Shown here one piece after another: positions 1-6,267 of a stretch of 7,250 nt of DNA. The stretch covers positions 1 through 7,250 of the forward strand of contig JBBRGA010000161.1 in assembly GCA_038241115.1 (NCBI GenBank), written 5' to 3'. The notes beneath the pieces were generated by a model that worked only from the letters and a program-made list of their open reading frames with translations, was not told the DNA's origin and did not search any database. The first letter of the stretch is position 1. Each line of letters begins with the position of its first letter. The DNA comes from JANYJJ01 sp038241115 (GTDB lineage Bacteria; Pseudomonadota; Gammaproteobacteria; Burkholderiales; Burkholderiaceae_C). A program made the translations under genes and the position numbers.

Positions 1-1380
1 GCCGCCGAGCTGCTCGCGGCCTACGCCGCCAAGACGCTGTCACCGCTGGAGGTCACACACGATGTGTTGCGGCACATTGCCGCGGCCGAGCCCCAACTTC
101 ACGCCACCTATGCGCTGAACCCAGAAGCCGCCGTGGCGCAAGCGCAGGCCTCGACCGCGCGTTGGCTGAAGGGCCAGCCCTGCGGCCCGCTGGACGGCGT
201 GCCCACCACCATCAAGGAAAACATCGCCACGAAAGGCGTGCCGCTGCCGGCAGGCACGGCGGCCAGCGTGCTGACACCGGCATTGGTGGACGCACCGCCC
301 GCCGCGCGCCTGCGCGAAGCCGGCGCGGTGATCTTGGGCAAAACCACGATGCCCGACTACGGCATGTTGTCGTCGGGCTTGTCGAGCTTTCACCCACTGG
401 CGCGCAACCCCTGGGACTTGCGAAAAACGCCAGGTGGAAGCAGCGCGGGGGCGGCGGCGGCAGCGGCCGCAGGTTACGGCCCGCTGCACGTCGGCACCGA
501 CATTGGCGGCTCGGTGCGCTTGCCGGCGGGCTGGTGCGGCATCTTCGCGCTAAAGCCCAGCCTGGGCCGCGTTCCCATCGACCCGCCCTATGCCGGACGC
601 GTGGCCGGGCCGATGACTCGCACCGTGCAAGACAGCGCTTTGATGATGGCCACGCTGAGCCTTGCTGACGTGCGCGACACCATGAGCCTGCCTTACCAGG
701 CCTTGGCCTGGAGCCAGCTTGATCGCAACATTCGCGGCTTGAAAATCGGCCTGCTGATGGACGCCGGTTGGGGCAGCACGGTTGAACCCGAAGTGCGCGA
801 CGCCGTGGAGGCAGCAGCACGCATTTTTGAAGCTGCGGGCGCCATCGTCGAGCCCTTGTCGCCCTTTACAACGCGCGCCATGGCCGACGGCATGGACGAC
901 TTTTGGCGCACGCGGTCTTGGCTTGATATCTCAGCGCTCAGCGACGAGCGCCGCAGCAAAGTGCTGCCCTACATCGTGGAATGGGCGCGCGGCGGCGCGG
1001 GCATGTCGGGCGAGCGCGTGTTTCGGGGTTACAGCCAAATGGCCGCAATGCGCGACGCCGCCGTGCGAGCCTGCGCCGCCTTCGACTTTGTGCTGTCGCC
1101 GACTGCACCCATGCCCGCTTTCGCAGCCGAGTTGCCCAGCCCCAACAACGACCCCGCCAAACCTTTCGAGCACATCGCGTTCACGCTGCCGTACAACATG
1201 AGCGAGCAGCCCGCGGCCAGCATCAACTGCGGCTACACCGCAGGCGGATTGCCGATCGGTTTGCAAATCATCGGTCAGCGTTTTGACGATGTGGGCGTGC
1301 TGCAAATCGCCCGGGCGTGGGAGCAAATGCGTCCAGTGCAGCGGGCTTGGCCGCAGGTGGCGTTAGAAAACACGGCATGA
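1..1380 (+). CDS. Amidase-signature family hydrolase, N-terminus cut off by the window edge
   Basis: The frame is open from base 1, so the start lies upstream; 459 codons are visible, ending at TGA 1378-1380. Seen: all parts of the amidase signature are present. The catalytic lysine lies in PTTIKEN (codon 214-216), a Gly/Ser/Ala-rich loop beginning TPGGSSAGAAA carries the bridging serine (codons 439-444), and the nucleophilic serine lies in DIGGSVRLPAG (codon 511-513), followed by ALKPSLGRVP. The C-terminal part has the usual NMSEQPAASI and GLPIGLQIIG segments. Known of the family: a cytoplasmic Ser-Ser-Lys hydrolase that cleaves carboxamides to acid and ammonia (EC 3.5.1.4 type). The substrate cannot be read from sequence. 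GatA of the tRNA amidotransferase is unlikely, because no gatC or gatB is seen downstream. An internal GTG at 64 is not the start, since the preceding residues (ELLAAYAAKTLSPLEVT) fit the normal amidase N-terminus. Confidence 0.93.
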   Translation, partial: AAELLAAYAAKTLSPLEVTHDVLRHIAAAEPQLHATYALNPEAAVAQAQASTARWLKGQPCGPLDGVPTTIKENIATKGVPLPAGTAASVLTPALVDAPPAARLREAGAVILGKTTMPDYGMLSSGLSSFHPLARNPWDLRKTPGGSSAGAAAAAAAGYGPLHVGTDIGGSVRLPAGWCGIFALKPSLGRVPIDPPYAGRVAGPMTRTVQDSALMMATLSLADVRDTMSLPYQALAWSQLDRNIRGLKIGLLMDAGWGSTVEPEVRDAVEAAARIFEAAGAIVEPLSPFTTRAMADGMDDFWRTRSWLDISALSDERRSKVLPYIVEWARGGAGMSGERVFRGYSQMAAMRDAAVRACAAFDFVLSPTAPMPAFAAELPSPNNDPAKPFEHIAFTLPYNMSEQPAASINCGYTAGGLPIGLQIIGQRFDDVGVLQIARAWEQMRPVQRAWPQVALENTA

Positions 1381-1414
1381 GCCCCGCAGGCTTCATGACG
1401 AACACACTCCAACT

Positions 1415-1560
1415 CCCGTTCGCACTGAGGTGTCGGAGTGCCGTGTTTCCAAGCCCCCCTCGCACTGAGGTGTCGAAGTGCCGTGTTGCCAAGCCCCGTT
1501 CGCACTGAGGTATCGAAGTGCCAGCGCACACGCTCCCTTCGCTACCTCAGGGCGAACGGG
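1415..1560. repeat. Intergenic palindromic repeat array 1: three direct copies (40-bp period) plus one inverted copy
   Basis: The core CGCACTGAGG begins at 1421, 1461 and 1501, exactly 40 bp apart, and each copy continues GTRTCGRAGTGCC. Copies are joined by a similar linker containing CCAAGCCC. A fourth, inverted copy lies at 1537-1560 (CTTCGCTACCTCAGGGCGAACGGG). Each unit is itself a small imperfect palindrome: GCACT pairs with AGTGC around a roughly 10-nt conserved loop. The same family recurs at 3043-3218. From memory, closely related units are frequent between genes in Comamonadaceae. The array fills most of the 241 bp between the amidase and the TPR gene. No coding function is supported. 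Confidence 0.9.
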
Positions 1561-1567
1561 CTTTTTT
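1492..1567 (+). terminator. Probable intrinsic terminator of the amidase gene, built from an inverted repeat pair
   Basis: The third direct copy (1492-1518) and the inverted copy (1537-1562) are near-complementary over about 26 bases with few mismatches and a short loop. The right arm ends in GGGC and is followed directly by six T (1562-1567). A long GC-rich stem plus a T run is the form of a Rho-independent terminator for + strand transcripts, lying 112 bp after the amidase stop. That it terminates is an inference from structure. Confidence 0.6.
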
Positions 1568-1586
1568 GGGTTCGGAGTTCATGTTC

Positions 1587-1625
1587 ATGCCAGTGTTCGA
1601 AATGACCGGCGAAGCAACGCCATGA
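1587..1625 (+). CDS. Possible 12-codon leader ORF overlapping the TPR gene start
   Basis: ATG at 1587 opens a 12-residue ORF (MPVFEMTGEATP) whose TGA (1623-1625) overlaps the ATG of the TPR gene (1622-1624) as ATGA, the classic arrangement for translational coupling. GGAG at 1574-1577 lies nine bases before this ATG, a good Shine-Dalgarno distance, whereas the TPR start has no clear site of its own. Another in-frame ATG at 1581 is too close to the GGAG. No homology can be judged at this length, and the arrangement may be chance. Confidence 0.3.
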   Translation: MPVFEMTGEATP

Positions 1626-2944
1626 AAGACACCCGCAACAACCCCGTCAGCACGCGTTCGCAAGCCGCGCTGGCGCATGCTGAAACCGCGTTGTGGCGCA
1701 TGGCCTCTTTCTTCGACGCGCCGCTGGCCGACACCGATGCGGCCAGCGCCGCAGACCCCAACTGGTGCCTGCCGCACCTCATGCGCGCCAGCTTTTTACT
1801 CACGCTCACCGAGCCGTCTTTGATGCCAGACGCGCACGCGGCGTTGGCCCAAGCCAGCGCCTTGATGCACCACGCCACCGACCGCGAGCGCCTGTTGTTC
1901 GCAGCCGCCACGGCCTGCGCCAACGGCCACTGGCGCGCTGCCTGCGCGCAGTGGCAAGTTGCCCTGCAAGCGCATCCGCAGGACGTGTTTGCCTTGCAAT
2001 GCGCCCACTTGTTTGACTTCTACGTGGGCGATGCAGCCGCCCTGCAAGCGCGCCCAGCGCAAACCTTGCGGCATCTCGACGCCGCCGACCCCCTGCGCCC
2101 TTACGTGCTGGGCATGCACGCTTTTGGCCTTGAAGAAAACGCCCACTACGACCACGCTGAAGCGGTCGGCCGCGAAGCAGTTGGCAACGGCGCTCCCGGC
2201 ACGGCCAAAGTGCCGTGGGCCACTCACGCCGTGGCCCACGTCATGGAAATGCAAGGCCGCTATGGCGACGGCTTGCGCTGGTTGACGCAGCACCAATCCA
2301 CATGGGCCGAAGGCAATGGCTTTGCAAACCACCACTGGTGGCACAGCGCGCTTTTTCACCTGGAGGCGTTGGACATACCCGCCGCACTGGCCACCTACGA
2401 CCAGCACCTGAGCAGCGCGAACGCCAGCGTCACGCTGAACCGCCTGGACGGCGCGGCCTTGCTGTGGCGCGTGCATTTGCTGGGCGCTGACGTGGGCGGG
2501 CGCTGGGTCGACGTGGCGCAGGGCTGGGACTTGTCGCCGGAGTTTGCTGGCTTGTCGGCCTTCAACGACCTGCATGCGCTGTGGGTGCTGTTGGGCCAAC
2601 AACGCCTGACCGAAGCAGCCGCTCTGGTCGCGGAGGTGGCGCATCGTGCACAACGCGGAAGCGTTTCTGAAGCGCTCGATACGGTGGAAGTGGCCCTGCC
2701 GCTGCTGCGCGGAATGTTGGCCTTTGGCCGAGAAGATTTTGCCGAGGCCTTGCGGCGGACAGCACCGCTGCGCGCGCAATTGCACCGCTTGGGCGGCAGC
2801 CACGCGCAACGCGATGCGGTGAGTCAAACGCTGCTGGCAGCAGCCTTGCGATGCGGCGATGCGGCCGCATCGAGCGCATTGTTGGCAGCGCGTCAAGGCA
2901 AACAGACCACCCCGCTGACGCAGCATTGGCGTCGGCTGGCCTGA
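1622..2944 (+). CDS. TTC38-like tetratricopeptide repeat protein, 440 aa
   Basis: Resembles the tetratricopeptide repeat protein 38 (TTC38) family found in bacteria and animals, whose biochemical role is unknown; TPR proteins are usually protein-binding scaffolds. Seen: no signal peptide or membrane segment, so probably cytoplasmic. It is alpha-helical and rich in Ala, Leu, His and Trp. Family-like segments are NNPVSTRSQAALAHAETAL (residues 6-24), HAVAHVMEMQGR (202-213), NGFANHHWWHSALFHLE (232-248), LNRLDGAALLWR (272-283) and GGSHAQRDA (391-399). The start is set at ATG 1622: the frame stays open upstream to 1478, but that stretch is only repeat DNA (array 1), and the family-like sequence begins right after MKDTR. 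No strong ribosome binding site precedes it; coupling to the leader ORF at 1587 is possible. The gene follows the amidase on the same strand but is separated by the putative terminator, and is bracketed by two arrays of one repeat family. The His and Trp clusters could be a ligand or metal site; this is speculation. Confidence 0.85.
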   Translation: MKDTRNNPVSTRSQAALAHAETALWRMASFFDAPLADTDAASAADPNWCLPHLMRASFLLTLTEPSLMPDAHAALAQASALMHHATDRERLLFAAATACANGHWRAACAQWQVALQAHPQDVFALQCAHLFDFYVGDAAALQARPAQTLRHLDAADPLRPYVLGMHAFGLEENAHYDHAEAVGREAVGNGAPGTAKVPWATHAVAHVMEMQGRYGDGLRWLTQHQSTWAEGNGFANHHWWHSALFHLEALDIPAALATYDQHLSSANASVTLNRLDGAALLWRVHLLGADVGGRWVDVAQGWDLSPEFAGLSAFNDLHALWVLLGQQRLTEAAALVAEVAHRAQRGSVSEALDTVEVALPLLRGMLAFGREDFAEALRRTAPLRAQLHRLGGSHAQRDAVSQTLLAAALRCGDAAASSALLAARQGKQTTPLTQHWRRLA

Positions 2945-3042
2945 TGGGGGTCAAGCTTTCCAACGCACCCGGCCCGCGACCACGGTCTATTGGCCATGCC
3001 ACTCGTTCGCTCTGCCCCCTCTTCAGTTCGCACCGCCACCCA

Positions 3043-3218
3043 CCCCGTTCGCCCTGAGGAAGCTTTTCCGACCGTCCTGAGGTATCGAAGGACGAGCCAA
3101 GTCTCCCGTTCGCCCTGAGGTGTCGAAGGACGAGCCAAGTCTCCCGTTCGCCCTGAGGTATCGAAGGGGTCGCCGCGCCAGACTTCGACGCTGTCCTTCG
3201 ATACCTCAGGACGAACGG
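3043..3218. repeat. Intergenic palindromic repeat array 2: four direct copies (one truncated) plus one inverted copy
   Basis: Same family as array 1. The direct copies have CTGAGG at 3054 (broken off after AGGAAGC), 3077, 3115 and 3153; the last three are exactly 38 bp apart and share the linker GACGAGCCAAGTCTCC. The inverted copy is at 3195-3218. Unit stems are TCCT/AGGA or CCCT/AGGG around the conserved loop. The array lies in the 331 bp between the converging ends of the TPR gene and waaF. The remaining bases 2945-3042 hold nothing I can identify. Confidence 0.9.
3144..3218. other. Long hairpin formed by the last direct and the inverted copy of array 2
   Basis: Bases 3144-3167 and 3195-3218 are complementary over 24 positions with one mismatch, enclosing a 27-nt loop. 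Sitting between two converging genes, this strong stem could stall or stabilise transcript ends from both sides. There is no T run on either strand, so it is not a canonical intrinsic terminator. The layout of two palindromic units facing each other also resembles a REPIN. Confidence 0.5.
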
Positions 3219-3275
3219 TGAACACTTCATCGGGCCGGAGCACTGGGCACAGGCTGCGTTGCCGCAGATTACTCG

Positions 3276-4334
3276 TCAACCGTCGAGGGGCTCCACCTCA
3301 CGCGGAACACACCCGTCCTGAACCCGCACCAGCGCCGCCTCAACCCGCGCCGCCGACACCTCCGTCAGACAACGTGTGTGACCAAAACGGCAGATGCGGT
3401 CAAAGCAAGGCATGCAGTCGAGCTGCAATTCTTCCTTCAACCAAATCACCTGCGCGCGCGCATTGAGCGGCGGCGTGTGTTCGGGACTGGTCGACCCGAA
3501 CACCGCCACTTGAGGCACACCGAAGGCTGCCGCCACATGCATCAAGCCCGAGTCGTTGCTGACCATGCCGCGGGCAGCGGCGATCAAGGCCATGGCGTCG
3601 ATGAGCGAAGTTTGTCCGGCCAGCACCCGACACGCTCCCGGCGCGGCAGCAGAAATCTGCTCGCAAAGTTCGGCTTCTTTGCCCGAACCCAACAACAACA
3701 CCACTTGACCGTGGGCTGCAAACAAAGCACGCGCCAGTTCGGCGTAATGCGCAGCCGGCCAGCACTTGGCCGGGCCGTATTCCGCGCCAGGCGCAAACAC
3801 CCAGTAAGCCCGTGCTTGCACGCCGATGGCGTCAGTGGCTTGCTGCAAAACGCTGGCTTCGAACTGCAGCACCGGGCGCTCGCTGGACTGCGCTTTCTGA
3901 CCCACCACCTCGCCGTCGTTGAAGCCTGCCAAGGCGCTGTAGAACGCCACCATCGGCGGGCGGCCTTCGGGGTTGGGCAAGCGCCGGTTTAACAGCCAAG
4001 GCCGGCCTTCGCCCTGGTAGCCGATGCGCCGCGGAATGCGCGCCAGCCAGGGAATCAAGGCTGCCTTGATGGAGTTGGGCAGCACCAGCGCCGCATCAAA
4101 CTTGCCCCTCAATCGGGCCGCCACGGCACGCCTTTGGGCCCAGTCCAGACGGCCGTGCGCAAACGGCAACTCGATCACCTCGCCCACCTGCGGCATGGCG
4201 CGGTAAACCGGCGCCACCCAAGGCAGCGCGGCCACGCTGAGCACGCCGCCGCGTGCGTGCAAACGCGCCATCAGCGGCTGCGTCATCACGGCGTCGCCTA
4301 TCCACTGCGGCGCGATGATCAGGGTGCGCTGCAC
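3276..4334 (-). CDS. waaF: ADP-heptose:LPS heptosyltransferase II
   Basis: Adds the second L-glycero-D-manno-heptose to the lipopolysaccharide inner core at the cytoplasmic face of the inner membrane. Seen: 352 aa, the normal length for WaaF, with the GT9 family layout. The N-terminal Rossmann domain opens with LIIAPQWIGDAVMTQPL, whose Asp13 matches the proposed catalytic base. The linker and C-terminal domain hold PGAEYGPAKCWP (182-193), LLLGSGKE (213-220), SNDSGLMHVAAAFGVP (259-274) and FGSTSPEHTPPL (279-290). DCMPCFDRICRFGHTRCL (306-323) is the Cys-rich signature that separates WaaF from WaaC. The start is GTG at 4334: a TGA lies in frame seven codons upstream and the family N-terminus begins here. 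No clear ribosome binding site is seen, so translation may depend on the zinc-finger gene 46 bases upstream. It is the last gene of the ilvE cluster. Confidence 0.95.
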   Translation of the reverse strand: MQRTLIIAPQWIGDAVMTQPLMARLHARGGVLSVAALPWVAPVYRAMPQVGEVIELPFAHGRLDWAQRRAVAARLRGKFDAALVLPNSIKAALIPWLARIPRRIGYQGEGRPWLLNRRLPNPEGRPPMVAFYSALAGFNDGEVVGQKAQSSERPVLQFEASVLQQATDAIGVQARAYWVFAPGAEYGPAKCWPAAHYAELARALFAAHGQVVLLLGSGKEAELCEQISAAAPGACRVLAGQTSLIDAMALIAAARGMVSNDSGLMHVAAAFGVPQVAVFGSTSPEHTPPLNARAQVIWLKEELQLDCMPCFDRICRFGHTRCLTEVSAARVEAALVRVQDGCVPREVEPLDG

Positions 4335-4380
4335 AGGATCAGGGCTTGCGATTCAGCAGCGACGCGGCAGGGCCGGTGGC

Positions 4381-4584
4381 TCAGTGGAAATGCAGCTTTT
4401 CGCCCGCCTTCAAGCGGTACACCGTGCCGCAGTAAGCGCATTTGCCTTCGCCGGTGGTGGCCACGTCGATGAACACCTTGGGGTGCGTACTCCACAGCGT
4501 CATTTTTGGGTTGGGGCAAAACACCACGCCGGGGCCCTGAAGGTCGGCCGAAGTGACTTCAACAACAGGTGCGATGCGGTTCAT
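4381..4584 (-). CDS. CHCC-type zinc-finger protein (zf-CHCC, NDUFS6-related), 67 aa
   Basis: A small protein of the zf-CHCC family, whose eukaryotic member NDUFS6 is a zinc-binding assembly subunit of respiratory complex I. The role of the free-standing bacterial form is not settled. Seen: the four ligands are Cys23 (VFCPNP), His34 (STHPKVFID), Cys49 and Cys52 (GKCAYCGTVY), giving C-x10-H-x14-C-x2-C, the expected spacing. The C-terminus GEKLHFH is also typical. Full length, with an ATG start at 4584. A weak purine-rich site (GAAGAAA) ends eight bases before it, inside a 14-bp tandem repeat. It lies 41 bp after ilvE and 46 bp before waaF and is probably co-transcribed with both. No complex I genes are visible nearby. 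Confidence 0.9.
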   Translation of the reverse strand: MNRIAPVVEVTSADLQGPGVVFCPNPKMTLWSTHPKVFIDVATTGEGKCAYCGTVYRLKAGEKLHFH

Positions 4585-4592
4585 GAGCGTGC

Positions 4593-4634
4593 TTTCTTCA
4601 GGCCAATTTCTTCAAGCCAATGACTTCAAGCCAC
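4593..4634. repeat. 14-bp tandem repeat, three copies, across the ilvE stop codon and the next gene's ribosome binding site
   Basis: On the + strand the units are TTTCTTCAGGCCAA (4593-4606), TTTCTTCAAGCCAA (4607-4620) and the more diverged TGACTTCAAGCCAC (4621-4634). On the coding (-) strand the third unit contains the end of ilvE (GTG GCT TGA), and the other two each supply GAAGAAA. The copy nearest the zinc-finger gene places this site eight bases before its ATG. Confidence 0.75.
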
Positions 4635-5552
4635 CAAAGTCAGCCATTCGGCGTACTTGGGGTTGCGGCCGTTGACGATGTCGAAGAAGGCGGCTTGGAT
4701 TTTTTCGGTGATCGGGCCGCGCGAGCCTTGGCCCAGTTCGACTCGGTCCAACTCGCGGATGGGTGTGACTTCAGCCGCGGTGCCGGTGAAGAAGGCTTCA
4801 TCGCAGATGTAGACCTCGTCGCGCGTGATGCGCTTTTCAATCAGCTTCAAACCCAGGTCGTCGCAAATGGCCAGGATGGTGTTGCGGGTGATGCCGTTGA
4901 GCGCACCGGCCCCGAGGTCGGGCGTGTAGACCACGCCTTTTTTGATGATGAACAGGTTCTCGCCGGCACCTTCGCTGACGAAGCCTGCCGAGTCGAGCAG
5001 CAGCGCTTCGTCGTAGCCGTCGTCCAGCGCTTCCATGTTGGCCAGAATCGAGTTGGTGTAGTTGCTGACCGCCTTGGCCTGCGTCATCGTGATGTTCACG
5101 TGATGCCGGGTGTAGCTGCTGGTTTTCACGCGTATGCCGCGCTTCAGGCCGTCTTCACCCAGGTAAGCGCCCCACGACCACGCCGCCACCATGGCGTGAA
5201 TGGTGTTGCCGCGCGGGCTGACGCCCAGCTTCTCAGAACCGATCCAGATCAGCGGGCGCAAGTAGCAGCTTTCCAGCTTGTTTTCACGCACCACCGTGCG
5301 CATCGCTTCCGACACCACCTCGGGCGTGAACGGAATTTTCATGCGCAAAATTTTGGCGCTGTTGAACAGCCGCTCGGTGTGCTCATGCAGCCGAAAAATC
5401 GCCGTGCCTTTGGACGTGTTGTAAGCCCGTACGCCCTCGAACGCGCCGCAGCCGTAATGCAGTGTGTGGCTCAGCACGTGGATCTTGGCGTCGCGCCATT
5501 CCACCAAGGTGCCGTCCATCCAAATTTTTCCGTCGCGGTCTGACATGGACAT
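4626..5552 (-). CDS. ilvE: Branched-chain amino acid aminotransferase
   Basis: PLP-dependent fold-type IV transaminase that interconverts Leu, Ile and Val with their 2-oxo acids using 2-oxoglutarate/glutamate (EC 2.6.1.42), the last step of branched-chain amino acid synthesis. Seen: 308 aa, matching the family. HTLHYGCGAFEGVRAY (29-44) forms part of the substrate pocket. The Schiff-base lysine is Lys160 (MTQAKAVSNYTNS). SEGAGENLF (193-201) holds the conserved Glu194, and GTAAEVTPI (257-265) binds the cofactor phosphate region. A D-amino acid transaminase or ADC lyase is less likely, given the GVRAY and SEGAGENLF context. The start is ATG 5552, with GAAAG (5559-5563) about six bases before it; a second ATG at 5546 (MSMSD) is farther from that site. 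The 151 bp upstream hold a 12-bp repeat and a TAAAAT (5593-5588, - strand) that could be a -10 box, without a convincing -35. It heads the ilvE - zinc-finger - waaF cluster. Confidence 0.97.
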   Translation of the reverse strand: MSMSDRDGKIWMDGTLVEWRDAKIHVLSHTLHYGCGAFEGVRAYNTSKGTAIFRLHEHTERLFNSAKILRMKIPFTPEVVSEAMRTVVRENKLESCYLRPLIWIGSEKLGVSPRGNTIHAMVAAWSWGAYLGEDGLKRGIRVKTSSYTRHHVNITMTQAKAVSNYTNSILANMEALDDGYDEALLLDSAGFVSEGAGENLFIIKKGVVYTPDLGAGALNGITRNTILAICDDLGLKLIEKRITRDEVYICDEAFFTGTAAEVTPIRELDRVELGQGSRGPITEKIQAAFFDIVNGRNPKYAEWLTLVA

Positions 5553-5617
5553 AAATTACTTTCGGTTTGCGGTGAAGTGATCCAAACATTTTAGACAGCC
5601 GCGTTGCAGGCCGCGCT

Positions 5618-5653
5618 GTTGGAAACGCCGTTGGAAACGCCGCTGGAAAAATA
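5618..5653. repeat. Short 12-bp tandem repeat upstream of ilvE
   Basis: GTTGGAAACGCC occurs twice back to back (5618-5629, 5630-5641), followed by a degenerate third unit (GCTGGAAAAATA). It lies between the toxin stop and the ilvE start, 66 bases or more upstream of ilvE. It may be a chance duplication or part of a control region; nothing decides between these. Confidence 0.6.
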
Positions 5654-5703
5654 CGCCGACTCGCCGGTTTCAATGCGCAGGGGTTCATCCGAACTGACCA
5701 GCG

Positions 5704-6033
5704 TCACTCAGCGCCTGCCGCGCTGATTTCTTGAAAGCTTCCGGGTGTTGCCAGATCGATAGCCGCAACAATTTCCGGCAGGTGAGACCGGATTTTTGGC
5801 CAACTGGTTGTCATGAGCACCACGACGGCCATGCGCCGACCCGTCAAGTTCTGCTGGTACTTCAGGTTCTTGTCGGTGGTCACGAAGACCTCAAAATTTT
5901 CGGCCTCAGCCGATGCAATCAGAGCGCCGTTTTGCAGCTGTGACCATCCCCGCTCAAAGGCCGTCGAAACTTGGTGATGGTTCAGTGCGTTTCGCAGCGG
6001 GGCTGGGGTGCCCTGATCAAATAAAACTTTCAA
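5704..6033 (-). CDS. DUF5615 PIN-like toxin (VapC45-type), 109 aa
   Basis: Recognised as the DUF5615/PIN-like family, the toxin half of DUF433-DUF5615 pairs such as M. tuberculosis VapBC45; such toxins are thought to be ribonucleases. Seen: MKVLFDQGTPAPLR at the N-terminus with Asp6; SAFERGW-like segment STAFERGWSQLQNGALIASAE (residues 23-43); VTTDKNLKYQQNLTGR (51-66) with Asp54; and the hydrophobic strand MAVVVLMTT. Asp6, Asp54 and nearby Glu residues are the likely metal ligands. The start is TTG at 6033: the codon just before it is TAG, and the next in-frame ATG (Met68) would remove the active site. A GAAG at 6048-6043 within the end of the antitoxin gene may serve as ribosome binding site. 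The start lies ten bases after the antitoxin stop, so the two are co-transcribed. Complete, with no disruption seen. RNase activity is inferred from the family. Confidence 0.85.
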   Translation of the reverse strand: MKVLFDQGTPAPLRNALNHHQVSTAFERGWSQLQNGALIASAEAENFEVFVTTDKNLKYQQNLTGRRMAVVVLMTTSWPKIRSHLPEIVAAIDLATPGSFQEISAAGAE

Positions 6034-6043
6034 CTAAAGCACT

Positions 6044-6265
6044 TCAAACGGCTTCAAATGCACTTCGGGCGGCATGCTCAAGAACGCATCGGGCTTGCGT
6101 GACTGCCACGCCAGGAAACCACTCAATGAAGTCATGCAGCGAGGCATCGTCTTCAAGGTTCTCGAATAGCGCTGAAACCGGCACGCGCGTGCCCCGAAAG
6201 ACCCATGCGCCGCTCACGCGTGCAGGGTCTCTTTCAACGGCCGAACAGCTAGACCAATCAATCAT
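6044..6265 (-). CDS. DUF433 antitoxin (VapB45-type), 73 aa
   Basis: DUF433 proteins are small winged-helix-like proteins that pair with PIN-like toxins. They are believed to neutralise the toxin and repress the operon by binding DNA. Seen: the family pattern, starting at IDWSSCSAVERDPARVSGAWVF, then RGTRVPVSALFENLEDDASL, HDFIEWFPGV and a C-terminal helix QARCVLEHAARSAFE. Two starts are possible: ATG at 6265, two bases after the TGA of the upstream membrane gene, or TTG at 6271, overlapping that TGA as TTGA and adding two residues. ATG is preferred because relatives usually begin with M-x-DWS. Either way the start abuts the upstream stop, which suggests translational coupling. The toxin gene follows after ten bases, in the usual antitoxin-first order. 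Confidence 0.87.
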   Translation of the reverse strand: MIDWSSCSAVERDPARVSGAWVFRGTRVPVSALFENLEDDASLHDFIEWFPGVAVTQARCVLEHAARSAFEAV

Positions 6266-6267
6266 GC

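Noticed and set aside
1268..1531. Open frames on the - strand (84-87 aa) through array 1, giving repeated peptides such as RHFDTS and LRHLS
   Set aside because: They are translations of the palindromic repeats; the peptide repetition comes from the DNA repeat and there is no protein-family signal.
1415..1560. CRISPR-like array with a 40-bp period (and 38 bp at 3071-3167)
   Set aside because: The sequences between the repeated cores are themselves near-identical linkers rather than unique spacers, units are inverted at the end, and no cas gene is present.
1478..1621. Longer start for the TPR gene at 1478 (48 extra residues)
   Set aside because: The extension is repeat and terminator DNA translated by chance; family-like sequence starts only after ATG 1622.
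1796..2926. 376-aa open frame on the - strand opposite the TPR gene
   Set aside because: A high-GC antisense frame without family motifs; the + strand frame carries the TTC38-like motifs.
2562..3279. Open frames on the - strand (222 and 128 aa) through array 2, with PQGERET/FDTSGR repeats
   Set aside because: Again repeat-derived, and overlapping the well-supported TPR gene; this is a common kind of false gene call in repeat-rich genomes.
4620..5543. 307-aa open frame on the + strand opposite ilvE
   Set aside because: A shadow frame; the - strand encodes a complete aminotransferase with all catalytic residues.
5383..5688. 101-aa open frame on the - strand upstream of and overlapping ilvE
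   Set aside because: It is partly the 12-bp repeat (AAFPTAFPTA) and partly out-of-frame ilvE, with no start signal.
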